Source: Caulobacter henricii
GTDB taxonomy: Bacteria > Pseudomonadota > Alphaproteobacteria > Caulobacterales > Caulobacteraceae
NCBI RefSeq assembly: GCF_001414055.1
Contig: NZ_CP013002.1
Span: 930,001 to 994,000 of the forward strand
DNA: 64,000 nucleotides
Direction of reading: 5' to 3'
Shown: one piece after another, positions 55,575-63,155 of the stretch
How the letters are laid out: every line of letters starts with the position of its first letter
Numbering within the stretch: position 1 is the first letter of the stretch
Position numbers and translations under genes: made by a program
The notes under the pieces: generated by a model
Database searches by the model: none
The model's input: the letters and a program-made list of their open reading frames with translations, nothing else
What the model was told of the DNA's origin: nothing

Positions 55575-56084
55575 ATGATCGAACGACGCGCCTTGCTGAC
55601 GATGGGGGGATTGGCGATGACGGGATTGGCCGGCACGGCCCAGGCGGCCGGAGACGGGGTGGCGGAGATCGAGGCCCTGGTGAAGTCGCTGCTGGCGGCC
55701 TGGAACGCCACGGACGCCGACGCCTATGCCGATCACTTCTGGCCCGACGCCAGCTGGGTCAATGTCGTGGGCATGCACTGGCGCGGCCGCGATCAGGTGG
55801 CCTTCGCCCACCGGCTGTTCCTGTCGACCATCTTCAAGGACTGCAAGCAGACCCTGGTCTCGATCGAGGCACGGGCCGTAGCGCCGGGCGTGGCCCTGGC
55901 GGTGGTGACCATGATCCAGGACGCCTACACCACGCCGGACGGCAACAGGATGCCCGAGGCCCATGACCGCCTCAGCCTGACGGCGGTGCAGCGGGAGGGA
56001 CGCTGGCTGCTGATCCATGGCCACAACACCATCATCAACCCCCAGGCGGCCAATAACGACCCGGTCCTGCGGATGCCGCACTGA
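55575..56084 (+). CDS. exported SgcJ/EcaC-type SnoaL-like protein
   Basis: 169 aa. Signal peptide about 1-25 (MIERRALLTMGGLAMTGLAG, cut after AQA), with an Arg pair that hints at the Tat route. The remaining NTF2/SnoaL-fold domain begins VAEIEALVKSLLAAWNATDADA and ends with GRWLLIHGHNTIINP; it matches the SgcJ/EcaC group, whose members have ligand-binding or unproven enzymatic roles. The ATG at 55575 has GGAG upstream at about 9 nt; an ATG at 55557 is possible. Confidence 0.87.
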   Translation: MIERRALLTMGGLAMTGLAGTAQAAGDGVAEIEALVKSLLAAWNATDADAYADHFWPDASWVNVVGMHWRGRDQVAFAHRLFLSTIFKDCKQTLVSIEARAVAPGVALAVVTMIQDAYTTPDGNRMPEAHDRLSLTAVQREGRWLLIHGHNTIINPQAANNDPVLRMPH

Positions 56085-56131
56085 CCTTGTCGGCCCCCGC
56101 CGGGCCCTGGCGGTGCGTCTGATCAGAGGGC

Positions 56132-57307
56132 CTAGGCCAGGTCCCCACAGGCCGCGCAGAAGGCGTCCAGGTCGGCCTCGTCGTGATAGATCGACAGGCC
56201 GATGCGCAGCACGTCGTCGCGAACGTCAACCACCACGCCCCGGGCCGCGAGGGCTGTTTTCCAGGTCTGGGCGTCAGGATGGCGCAGGGCCAGGAAGCGG
56301 GCCTGCGGCCCGTTCCCGGGCGGGTTCACGATGACGGCGTCCTTCAGAGGTCCGGCTGTGCCGGCGGCGATCCGGGTCAGCAGGCTCCGCTGAAGGCCCG
56401 CCACATGTTCGGCCACGGCGGCCGTGGTCAGGGCTTCGGCTTCCAGCATCTGCCCCGCTGCCACGAAGCGGTAGAGACCCGACGGATCAAAGGTCGCACC
56501 CAGGAATCGGCTGGCGTCGCGCGCATAGCCCACCCCGCCGGGCGGGCCTTCGAGGTCGCCGAACTCGGCGTACCAGCCGGTCAGGGCCGGGCGCGGACCA
56601 AAGCCGGGCGGGGCGTGCAGGAAGGCCGCGCCTTCGCCCGCCATGGCGTATTTGTAGCCGCCGGCGACATAGAAGATCCGGTCGGCCACGCCCGACAGGT
56701 CGGTCGGTACGGCCCGGTAGCCGTGATAGCCGTCGACCACCACCCACGGCCCCTCGGGCCGGGCCAGATCGGCCAGGTCCCAGACGCGATCGAAGACATA
56801 GCCGCTCTTGAAGAACACGTGGCTGACGAAGATCAGGTCGAAATCGCCCGCGCGTGCGGTCGCCAGGAAGCGTTCCGCGAAGTCCGGCCCATCGGCCTCC
56901 ACCAGGGTCAGCGTGATTTCGCCGGCCTCGACCCAGCGCTGGGCCTGGCGGCGGAACGAGTGGAATTCGCCGTCGGTCGACAGCACCCGGACGGGCCGCC
57001 TGTCGATCGCTGACAGAAGCACGGTCAGCAGGGCGTGAGTATTGGGCGCGAAGACGACGCTGTCGGGCGAGGGCAGGGCGAGCTCGCGTGCGACCAGGGC
57101 TTGCGCGGCCGGATAGACCTCGCCCAGCGCCTTGTCCCACTTGTGGTCGGCCAGGCCGGCGGCGTCCTCCCAGGCCTCGATCTGGGCAGCCAGGGTGACG
57201 TCTGGCCACAGGTGATGACTGTGGGCGGCCATGTGCAGCCGGCCCCCGTCCGAAGCCATGGGCGCGGACAGGGCCCGCGAGAAAAGGTCCTTGCGCGCGC
57301 CTTTCAC
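56132..57307 (-). CDS. class V aminotransferase-fold enzyme, kynureninase-like
   Basis: 391 aa, PLP-dependent. The PLP lysine is probably in YVAGGYKYAMAGEGAAFLH (about 221), with VVVDGYHGYRAVP (Asp, about 200-212) and VFAPNTHALLTVLLSA (about 82-97). Position right behind tryptophan dioxygenase, with a 4-nt GTGA overlap, suggests cleavage of kynurenine or its N-formyl form to an anthranilate and alanine. The sequence is not a textbook KynU (it opens LHMAAHSHHLWPDVT), so a different beta-elimination or aminotransfer reaction is possible. Start GTG at 57307. Confidence 0.75.
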   Translation of the reverse strand: MKGARKDLFSRALSAPMASDGGRLHMAAHSHHLWPDVTLAAQIEAWEDAAGLADHKWDKALGEVYPAAQALVARELALPSPDSVVFAPNTHALLTVLLSAIDRRPVRVLSTDGEFHSFRRQAQRWVEAGEITLTLVEADGPDFAERFLATARAGDFDLIFVSHVFFKSGYVFDRVWDLADLARPEGPWVVVDGYHGYRAVPTDLSGVADRIFYVAGGYKYAMAGEGAAFLHAPPGFGPRPALTGWYAEFGDLEGPPGGVGYARDASRFLGATFDPSGLYRFVAAGQMLEAEALTTAAVAEHVAGLQRSLLTRIAAGTAGPLKDAVIVNPPGNGPQARFLALRHPDAQTWKTALAARGVVVDVRDDVLRIGLSIYHDEADLDAFCAACGDLA

Positions 57308-58095
57308 AGCTTGGTTCTCAGCGACCACAGCTCGGGGAAGGCGCGGCGGCGCAGGGTGCTGGCCAGATAGCCGATGCCGTCCGTGCCCCCCGTGCCCGGC
57401 CGGCCGCCTATGATCCGCTCGACGGTCAGGACGTGCTTGTGGCGCCAGGTGACCAGGGCGTCGTCCAGGTCGACCAGCTTCTCGGCCAGTTGATACAGCT
57501 CCCAATAGCGCTGGGTGTCACGATAGACCTCCAGCCAGGCCGCCTCCACCTCGGGCGAAGGGGCGTAGGTCTCGGCAAAGTCGCGATTCAGTACCGCATC
57601 CGGCACGGCCAGGCCGGCCTTGGCCAGCTGGGCGATGGCCACATCATAGAGGCTGGGCGCATTCAGGGCCGCTTCGAGTTGCGCCAGGCCGTCAGAGCCC
57701 TCGGCGTGGAACTTCAGGAAGCTCTGGTCCTTCAGGCCCAGCAGGTATTCCAGGGTGCGGAACTGATGCGACTGGAAGCCCGAGCTTGAGCCCAGGTCGT
57801 TGCGGAAGCTCAGATAGTCGGCCGGGGTCATCGTCGCCAGAACGTCCCAGGACAGGGTCATCACCGTCTGGATCCGCGACACCCGGGCCAGGGCCTTGTA
57901 GGCGGGCTCGACATCGCCGTCCGCGATCAGCTGCTTGGCCAGGAGCACCTCGTGGATGATCTCCTTGAGCCACAGCTCTTTAACCTGGTGGATGACGATG
58001 AAAAGCATCTCGTCATGACGGTCGCTCCGCGGCTGCTGGGCTGCGAGCAGTTGGTCCAGCGCCAGGTAGCGCGCATAGGTCATGTCTTGGGTCAT
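57304..58095 (-). CDS. kynA: tryptophan 2,3-dioxygenase
   Basis: 263 aa. Heme enzyme that opens the indole ring of tryptophan to N-formylkynurenine. Diagnostic: MTYARYLALDQLLAAQ (about 5-20), DEMLFIVIHQVKELWLKEI (about 28-46, with the distal His), GSSSGFQSHQFRTLEYLLG (about 101-119) and WRHKHVLTVERIIGGRPGTGGT (about 215-236, with the heme-ligand His). No arylformamidase (KynB) is in the window. Its promoter region (58096-58248) is shared with a divergent DMT transporter and holds a hairpin. Confidence 0.95.
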   Translation of the reverse strand: MTQDMTYARYLALDQLLAAQQPRSDRHDEMLFIVIHQVKELWLKEIIHEVLLAKQLIADGDVEPAYKALARVSRIQTVMTLSWDVLATMTPADYLSFRNDLGSSSGFQSHQFRTLEYLLGLKDQSFLKFHAEGSDGLAQLEAALNAPSLYDVAIAQLAKAGLAVPDAVLNRDFAETYAPSPEVEAAWLEVYRDTQRYWELYQLAEKLVDLDDALVTWRHKHVLTVERIIGGRPGTGGTDGIGYLASTLRRRAFPELWSLRTKL

Positions 58096-58140
58096 GACGC
58101 GATCCTAGGTAGTTCGGAGGGGCACATTTTTCCTTGTTTG

Positions 58141-58157
58141 CGGGGAATTTTTCCCCG
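58141..58157. promoter_or_regulatory. palindrome in the kynA / transporter divergent region
   Basis: CGGGGAATTTTTCCCCG: a 7-bp perfect stem with a TTT centre, in an AT-rich island among G+C-rich DNA, 46 bp before kynA and 92 bp before the transporter gene. Candidate operator for a kynurenine- or tryptophan-responsive regulator; not a typical terminator as no gene ends here. Confidence 0.45.
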
Positions 58158-58248
58158 AGCGCGGAATGATGTTTCGCCACATCCACGGAAAGCGGAACAA
58201 GTGGTCTCGGCCCTCGCCAAGCTCCGCCGAATGCGGCAGGAAGCGGCC

Positions 58249-59121
58249 ATGAACCGCTTTGCCATTCTCGCCCTGGTCCTGGCCGGGCTTTCCTGGGGGC
58301 TGGGCTTTCCGCTGGGCAAGCTGGTCCTGCGCGAAACCGACGCCGCCCACATGGTGCTGCTGCGGTTCGCCGTCGCCGCCGTGGCGGCGGCCCCCTTCGC
58401 CCTGTGGACGGCCGAGGCGCGGGCCCTGTTCCGCTCGCCCGTCGTGCTGCTGGCCGGCGGGCTCTATGGCCTGGCCTTCATGGTGCAGTTCGAAGGCCTG
58501 GCCCATGTCAGCGTGACCCTGGCGGCGCTTCTGGTCGGGGCCATGCCGGCCCTGATCGCGGTCAGCGCCCGCTTTTTCGGGGAGCGGGTCAGCCGTGCCT
58601 CGTGGGCGGGGGTGGTCGCCGCGACGCTCGGCGCGTCCCTGATCGCCGGCAAGCCCGACGGTGCCGGCTCGCCGCTGGGGGTGGCGCTATCGGTCGCCTC
58701 GCTGTTCGTCTTCCTGGCCTGGCTGATCGTCATGCGCCGCGCGCCCAAGGTCCAGGCCCCCCTGGCCATACCGGCGGTGACCATGATCGTGGCCACAGCC
58801 GCCATCCTGCCGGTCGCCTGGCTGATGCACGGTCCGCCCAAGCTGGACCTCAGCCCCGTGGCCTGGTCCTGCATCATCGGCCAGGGGGTGGTGGCGACCC
58901 TGCTGGCCACGGCAGCCTGGCAATATGGCTCCGCCCGGGTCGGAGCCGCCACTGCCGGGGTCTTCATCAATATCGAGCCGCTGATGGGCGCGGTGATCGG
59001 GGTGATGCTGTTCGGCGACCACCTGACCCTGGCCCTCTTCGCCGGCGGCTTGCTGATCCTTCTCGGCAGCTTCGTCGTCGTGTTGGGCGAGGGGAAGGCG
59101 GACAAGGTGGAGGCTGTGTAG
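58249..59121 (+). CDS. EamA/DMT-family membrane transporter
   Basis: 290 aa, ten predicted membrane helices in two EamA repeats. First repeat opens LALVLAGLSWGLGFPLGKLVL; second carries FINIEPLMGAVIGVMLFGDH near 250. Such proteins export or import small metabolites. AGGAAG lies 8-13 nt before the ATG at 58249; an ATG at 58231 is less well placed. Divergent from kynA, so export of tryptophan or kynurenine products is a reasonable guess. Followed by a large inverted repeat. Confidence 0.9.
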   Translation: MNRFAILALVLAGLSWGLGFPLGKLVLRETDAAHMVLLRFAVAAVAAAPFALWTAEARALFRSPVVLLAGGLYGLAFMVQFEGLAHVSVTLAALLVGAMPALIAVSARFFGERVSRASWAGVVAATLGASLIAGKPDGAGSPLGVALSVASLFVFLAWLIVMRRAPKVQAPLAIPAVTMIVATAAILPVAWLMHGPPKLDLSPVAWSCIIGQGVVATLLATAAWQYGSARVGAATAGVFINIEPLMGAVIGVMLFGDHLTLALFAGGLLILLGSFVVVLGEGKADKVEAV

Positions 59122-59134
59122 CCACACTCAAAAT

Positions 59135-59263
59135 CCGCTCTCCCCGGCGAAAGCCGGGGCCCAGATTCAGCCTGAGCGTTTGGGGATGACGCGCCTATTG
59201 CCCAAGCCCTTTCGACACCGCGCAGGGCTCGATCTGGGCCCCGGCTTTCGCCGGGGAGAGCGG
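59135..59263. repeat. perfect 32-bp inverted repeat
   Basis: Arm 59135-59166, beginning CCGCTCTCCCCGGCGAAAGC, and its exact reverse complement 59232-59263, 32 of 32, with 65 bp between. Each arm is itself palindromic (CCGGCGAAAGCCGG). It sits between the convergent stops of the transporter and monooxygenase genes. Single-unit relatives are at 33847-33878 and 35600-35628. Confidence 0.9.
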
Positions 59264-59276
59264 GAACGGAGAGACT

Positions 59277-60746
59277 CTAAGCCGCTTCCTTCGCCTTCTT
59301 CTTCTCAAACCGCATCGCCCCGTCATCGACCCGGCCCATCTTCAGGGCCATCAGGTCGAGGGCATAGTTCTGATAGGCCTTCCAGGGCTTCTTGACGCCC
59401 TGCTTGGGGAACTTGGCCATGGCCCGCTGGACGTAGCCTGACGAGAAGTCCAGCCAGGGTTCGACGTCCATGCCGGCCTCGTCCTGGCGGGCCACGCAGG
59501 TGTCCAGACCATTGCGGGCCATGTGGTTGATCAGCTTGCAGACATACTCGCTGGTCAGGTCGGCCTTCAGGGTCCAGGAGGCGTTGGTATAGCCGAAGGC
59601 GGAGGCCAGGTTCGGCACGTCGCTGAACATCATGCCCTTGTAGCTCATCGACTGCGAAAGGTCGGCGACCTTGCCGTCAACCACCAGTTCCATGCCGCTG
59701 AGCAGCTGCATCTGCAGGCCCGTGGCGGTGACCACCACATCGGCGTCGAGGGTCTTGCCGGACTTCAGTTTCAGGCCGGTCGGGGTGAAGGTCTCGATAT
59801 GGTCGGTGACCACCGAGGCCTTGCCGCCCTTGAGGGCGTCGAACAGGTCGGCGTCGGGCACCAGGCACAGGCGCTGGTCCCAGGGATTGTAGCGGGGCGT
59901 GAAGTGGGTGGCGACGTCGTAGTCGGGCCCCAGATGTTCGCGCACCAGACCAATAAGCCTCTCCTTGGTCTTTTCCGGCTTGTTGCGGGCGATGTTGAAG
60001 AACAGCATCTGCATTAGCACGTTCTTCCAGCGCGTGATGCCATAGGCGGTCATGGCCGGCAGCTTGGACCGCAGCCAGTTGGCGATGCCGTCCTCGGCCG
60101 GGCGCGAGACCACATAGGTCGGCGAGCGCTGCAGCATGGTGACGTGGCTGGCGGTCCTGGCCATTTCCGGCACCAGGGTGACGGCCGTGGCACCGCTGCC
60201 GATCACCACCACCTGCTTGCCGGCATAGTCGAGGTCCGAGGGCCAGTGCTGCGGATGCACGATCCGGCCGCCGAAGCTTTCGACCCCGGCAAACTCGGGC
60301 GTATAGCCGGCGGCATAGTCGTAATAGCCGGCGCACATATAGAGGAAGCTGCAGCTGACGCTGACGCTCGTGCCCTGATGCTCGGCCTCGACGGTCCAGG
60401 TGGCGGTCTCCGACGACCAGCTGGCCCGTTTGACGTGATGGCCGTAGCGGATCTTCTTGTCGATGCCGTACTCGGACGCCGTTTCACGCACATAGTTCAG
60501 GATCGAGGGGCCGTCGGCGATGGCCTTGGCCTCGCGCCAGGGCTTGAAGGAGTAGCCCAGGGTGTACATGTCGCTGTCCGAGCGGATGCCCGGATAGCGG
60601 AACAGGTCCCAAGTGCCGCCGATCGCTTCGCGGCCTTCGAGAATGGCGTAGGTCTTGCCCGGGCAGTTGGCCTGCAGGTGATAGCCCGCGCCGATACCGG
60701 ACAGGCCCGCGCCCACAATCAGTACGTCGAAGTGCTCGGTCGCCAT
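59277..60746 (-). CDS. flavin-containing monooxygenase, Baeyer-Villiger type
   Basis: 489 aa. FAD fold VLIVGAGLSGIGAGYHLQ (about 9-26) and second dinucleotide fold QVVVIGSGATAVTLVPEM (about 179-196). Between them lies FGGRIVHPQHWP (about 157-168), a match to the FxGxxxHxxxWP fingerprint of Baeyer-Villiger monooxygenases and related FMOs. It would insert oxygen into ketones, or oxidise N or S, with NADPH. C-terminus Lys-rich (MRFEKKKAKEAA). Substrate unknown. Alone on its strand, 163 bp from a divergent DMT transporter. Confidence 0.93.
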   Translation of the reverse strand: MATEHFDVLIVGAGLSGIGAGYHLQANCPGKTYAILEGREAIGGTWDLFRYPGIRSDSDMYTLGYSFKPWREAKAIADGPSILNYVRETASEYGIDKKIRYGHHVKRASWSSETATWTVEAEHQGTSVSVSCSFLYMCAGYYDYAAGYTPEFAGVESFGGRIVHPQHWPSDLDYAGKQVVVIGSGATAVTLVPEMARTASHVTMLQRSPTYVVSRPAEDGIANWLRSKLPAMTAYGITRWKNVLMQMLFFNIARNKPEKTKERLIGLVREHLGPDYDVATHFTPRYNPWDQRLCLVPDADLFDALKGGKASVVTDHIETFTPTGLKLKSGKTLDADVVVTATGLQMQLLSGMELVVDGKVADLSQSMSYKGMMFSDVPNLASAFGYTNASWTLKADLTSEYVCKLINHMARNGLDTCVARQDEAGMDVEPWLDFSSGYVQRAMAKFPKQGVKKPWKAYQNYALDLMALKMGRVDDGAMRFEKKKAKEAA

Positions 60747-60909
60747 GCCGTGTCCCGTCCCTGGTGCATCGGTCCGGCTGTCCCGGACGCCTTGTTATCT
60801 GATCAGCGTTCACCAACAAACGACCGTTTTGACTCAGCGTCAACCGCGACACGCCTGCGCCCTGTCGGTTTTCATTGCGCACGGTCATAGGTCGCGCGTA
60901 TTGCGGGGC

Positions 60910-61803
60910 ATGTCCCTGCGCGATTTCGGTGTCCTGATCCTGATCTGCCTGGTCTGGGCGGGCAACAACATCATCTCGAAGATCGTGGTCGCTCACTGGG
61001 GCGTGCCGCCCCTGGCCTATGCGGCCGTGCGGTTCGGACTGGTGGCTCTGGTCACCCTGCCTTGGCTGCTGCCGGCCCCGCGTCCGGTGTGGCGGCTGGT
61101 GCTGGTGGCCCTGCTGATGGGGGCAGGCAATTTCGCCCTGCTGTTCATGGGCTTCAAGACCGCCTCGCCCTCGGCGGCCTCGGTGATCATCCAGCTGGGC
61201 GTGCCGTTCACGACGATCCTGTCGGTCATCATTCTGGGCGAGCGCATCCGCTGGAAACGCGGCCTCGGCATTGCGCTCACCCTGTCGGGCGCAGTGGTGG
61301 TGATGTGGAGCCCGCACGGGCTGGAACTGTCGGCCGGCCTGTGGCTGATCGCGGCGGCGGCCTTCACGGGCTCACTGGGCGCTGTGATGATGAAGCAGAT
61401 GGAAGGCGTGCGGCCCCTGCAGTTCCAGGCCTGGGTCGGCTTCTCGTCGGTCTGGCCGCTGCTGGCCCTGAGCGGCCTGACCGAACCCGGCGCGGCCGGC
61501 GCGGCCCTTAATGCCGGCTGGCCCTTCGTGGCGGCGGTGGTGTTCTCGGCCCTGGTGGTCTCGGTGGTGGGCCACACGGCCTATTACGGCCTGATCCAGA
61601 AGTATGAGGCCAATCTGATTGCGCCCTTGACCCTGATGACACCGCTGATGACCATCGGTCTGGGCGTGCTGATCACCCACGACCATTTCGACCTGCGCAT
61701 GGGCATAGGCACCGCCCTGGCCCTGTTTGGCGTGCTGATCATCGCCCTGCGCAAGAACCAGGTGATGCCGTTATTGATGCTGATGAGGAACCGCATCCAA
61801 TGA
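60910..61803 (+). CDS. EamA/DMT-family membrane transporter
   Basis: 297 aa, ten predicted helices in two EamA repeats, opening MSLRDFGVLILICLVWAGNN. The second repeat has QKYEANLIAPLTLMTPLMTI near 235-254. Exports or imports small molecules; substrate unknown. It overlaps the AmpD-like gene by 4 nt (ATGA), which raises the possibility of a cell-wall fragment or amino-acid substrate. The ATG at 60910 starts the first helix; upstream in-frame codons are not family-like. Confidence 0.9.
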   Translation: MSLRDFGVLILICLVWAGNNIISKIVVAHWGVPPLAYAAVRFGLVALVTLPWLLPAPRPVWRLVLVALLMGAGNFALLFMGFKTASPSAASVIIQLGVPFTTILSVIILGERIRWKRGLGIALTLSGAVVVMWSPHGLELSAGLWLIAAAAFTGSLGAVMMKQMEGVRPLQFQAWVGFSSVWPLLALSGLTEPGAAGAALNAGWPFVAAVVFSALVVSVVGHTAYYGLIQKYEANLIAPLTLMTPLMTIGLGVLITHDHFDLRMGIGTALALFGVLIIALRKNQVMPLLMLMRNRIQ

Positions 61804-62525
61804 GCCTGCTCCTCGTCGAGGCCCCGTCGCCCAATTTCGACGCCCGCAAGGCCGTGCCCGACTGTGTGATCCTGCACTATACGGGCATGGAGACCGGCGA
61901 GGCCGCGATCGAGCGCCTGCGCGATCCCGAAGCCAAGGTCTCGGCGCACTACTGTGTCGAGGAAGACGGCCGCATCTTCCGCCTGGTGGCCGAGGAGCGC
62001 CGGGCCTGGCACGCCGGGGCGGCCTTCTGGAAGGGCGTCAAGGACATCAACTCGGCTTCGATCGGCATCGAGATCGTCAATCCCGGCCACGAGTTCGGCT
62101 ATCGGCCGTTCCCCGACGCCCAGATCGCCGCAGTGATCAACCTGCTGGCCGATGTCCGCTCGCGCTGGATGATCCCGGACTCGCGGATTCTCGGCCATTC
62201 CGACATCGCCCCGGCCCGCAAGATCGACCCGGGCGAGCTCTTCCCCTGGAAGCGCCTTGCCGAAAGCGGTCACGGCCTGTGGATCGAGCCGCCCCCGTCG
62301 CCCGGCGCGCCCCTGGGCGAGGGCGAGGAGGGCACCGGCGTTTTTGCGCTGCAGGCCGGCCTGACCCGCCTGGGCTATGACTGTGCCCCGACCGGCAAGT
62401 ATGACGCCTGGACCACCACCGTGGTGAGCGCCTTCCAGCGCCACTGGCTGCAGACCCGCTTTGACGGCATCGCCGACGGCGAGACCCGGGCGCGGCTGGT
62501 GGGGCTTCTGAGGGCCGGGGACTGA
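61800..62525 (+). CDS. N-acetylmuramoyl-L-alanine amidase, AmpD/AmiD type
   Basis: 241 aa. Amidase_2 domain (about 18-155) with zinc ligands in CVILHYTGM (His about 26) and LGHSDIAPARKIDPGELFPW (His about 138 and Asp about 148), plus the active-site segment INSASIGIEIVNPG. C-terminal peptidoglycan-binding domain (about 180-238) with ALQAGLTRLGYD and FQRHWLQTRFDGIADGETRA. It cleaves between MurNAc and the stem peptide. No signal peptide, so probably cytosolic recycling of anhydro-muropeptides. Overlaps both neighbours. Confidence 0.93.
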   Translation: MSLLLVEAPSPNFDARKAVPDCVILHYTGMETGEAAIERLRDPEAKVSAHYCVEEDGRIFRLVAEERRAWHAGAAFWKGVKDINSASIGIEIVNPGHEFGYRPFPDAQIAAVINLLADVRSRWMIPDSRILGHSDIAPARKIDPGELFPWKRLAESGHGLWIEPPPSPGAPLGEGEEGTGVFALQAGLTRLGYDCAPTGKYDAWTTTVVSAFQRHWLQTRFDGIADGETRARLVGLLRAGD

Positions 62526-63130
62526 TGCATCCGGCCAGGCTGTTCAGGGTCGAGGACAGGGGACCGCTGCTCGCCTTCCTGCGCGCCCATCCCTTCGTGA
62601 CCCTGGCCGCCAGCGTCGGCGGCCGCCCGATGATCGCCCAGGCCCCGGTCGTGGTGCGCCAGATGCACGACGAACTGGTCATCGACTTCCATCTGTCGCG
62701 CGCCAATGCCCTGGCCCCGCACCTCGTCCAGGGGTTCCGGGCCGTGATGCTGGCCACCGGCGAAGACGCCTATGTCAGCCCCGACTGGTACGAGAGCGCC
62801 GACCAGGTGCCGACCTGGAACTATCTCTCGGTCGAGGCCGAGGGCTCGGTGGCCGTACTCGACGAGGCCGAGCTGATCGCCCAGCTCGACACCCTGTCCG
62901 AGCAGGAAGAGGCGCGCTTGGCCCCCAAGCCCCTGTGGACCCGCCACAAGATGGCCCCCGGAAAGTTCGAGGCCATGCTGCGCGGCATCATCGGCGGGCG
63001 ACTGTTCGTCGACCGGCTGGAAGGCACCTTCAAGCTGTCGCAGAACAAGTCCGAGGCCGACCGGCTGGGCGCGGCCAGGGGGCTGGGCAAGCACCCCCTG
63101 GCCAAGATGATGCGTCAGGCTGGGGCCTGA
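62525..63130 (+). CDS. PaiB-family FMN-binding protein
   Basis: 201 aa. FMN-binding split-barrel of the PaiB type: FLRAHPFVTLAASVGGRPMIAQAP (N-terminal), VSPDWYESADQVPTWNYLSV (about 80-99, the family signature) and the C-terminal FKLSQNKSEADRLGA. PaiB of Bacillus represses sporulation and protease genes; in proteobacteria the role is unknown and DNA binding is unproven. TGATG overlap with the amidase gene, so it is third in the transporter-amidase-paiB operon. Confidence 0.92.
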   Translation: MHPARLFRVEDRGPLLAFLRAHPFVTLAASVGGRPMIAQAPVVVRQMHDELVIDFHLSRANALAPHLVQGFRAVMLATGEDAYVSPDWYESADQVPTWNYLSVEAEGSVAVLDEAELIAQLDTLSEQEEARLAPKPLWTRHKMAPGKFEAMLRGIIGGRLFVDRLEGTFKLSQNKSEADRLGAARGLGKHPLAKMMRQAGA

Positions 63131-63155
63131 GGCGCAGCGCCCTGCCGGGGGCGGC

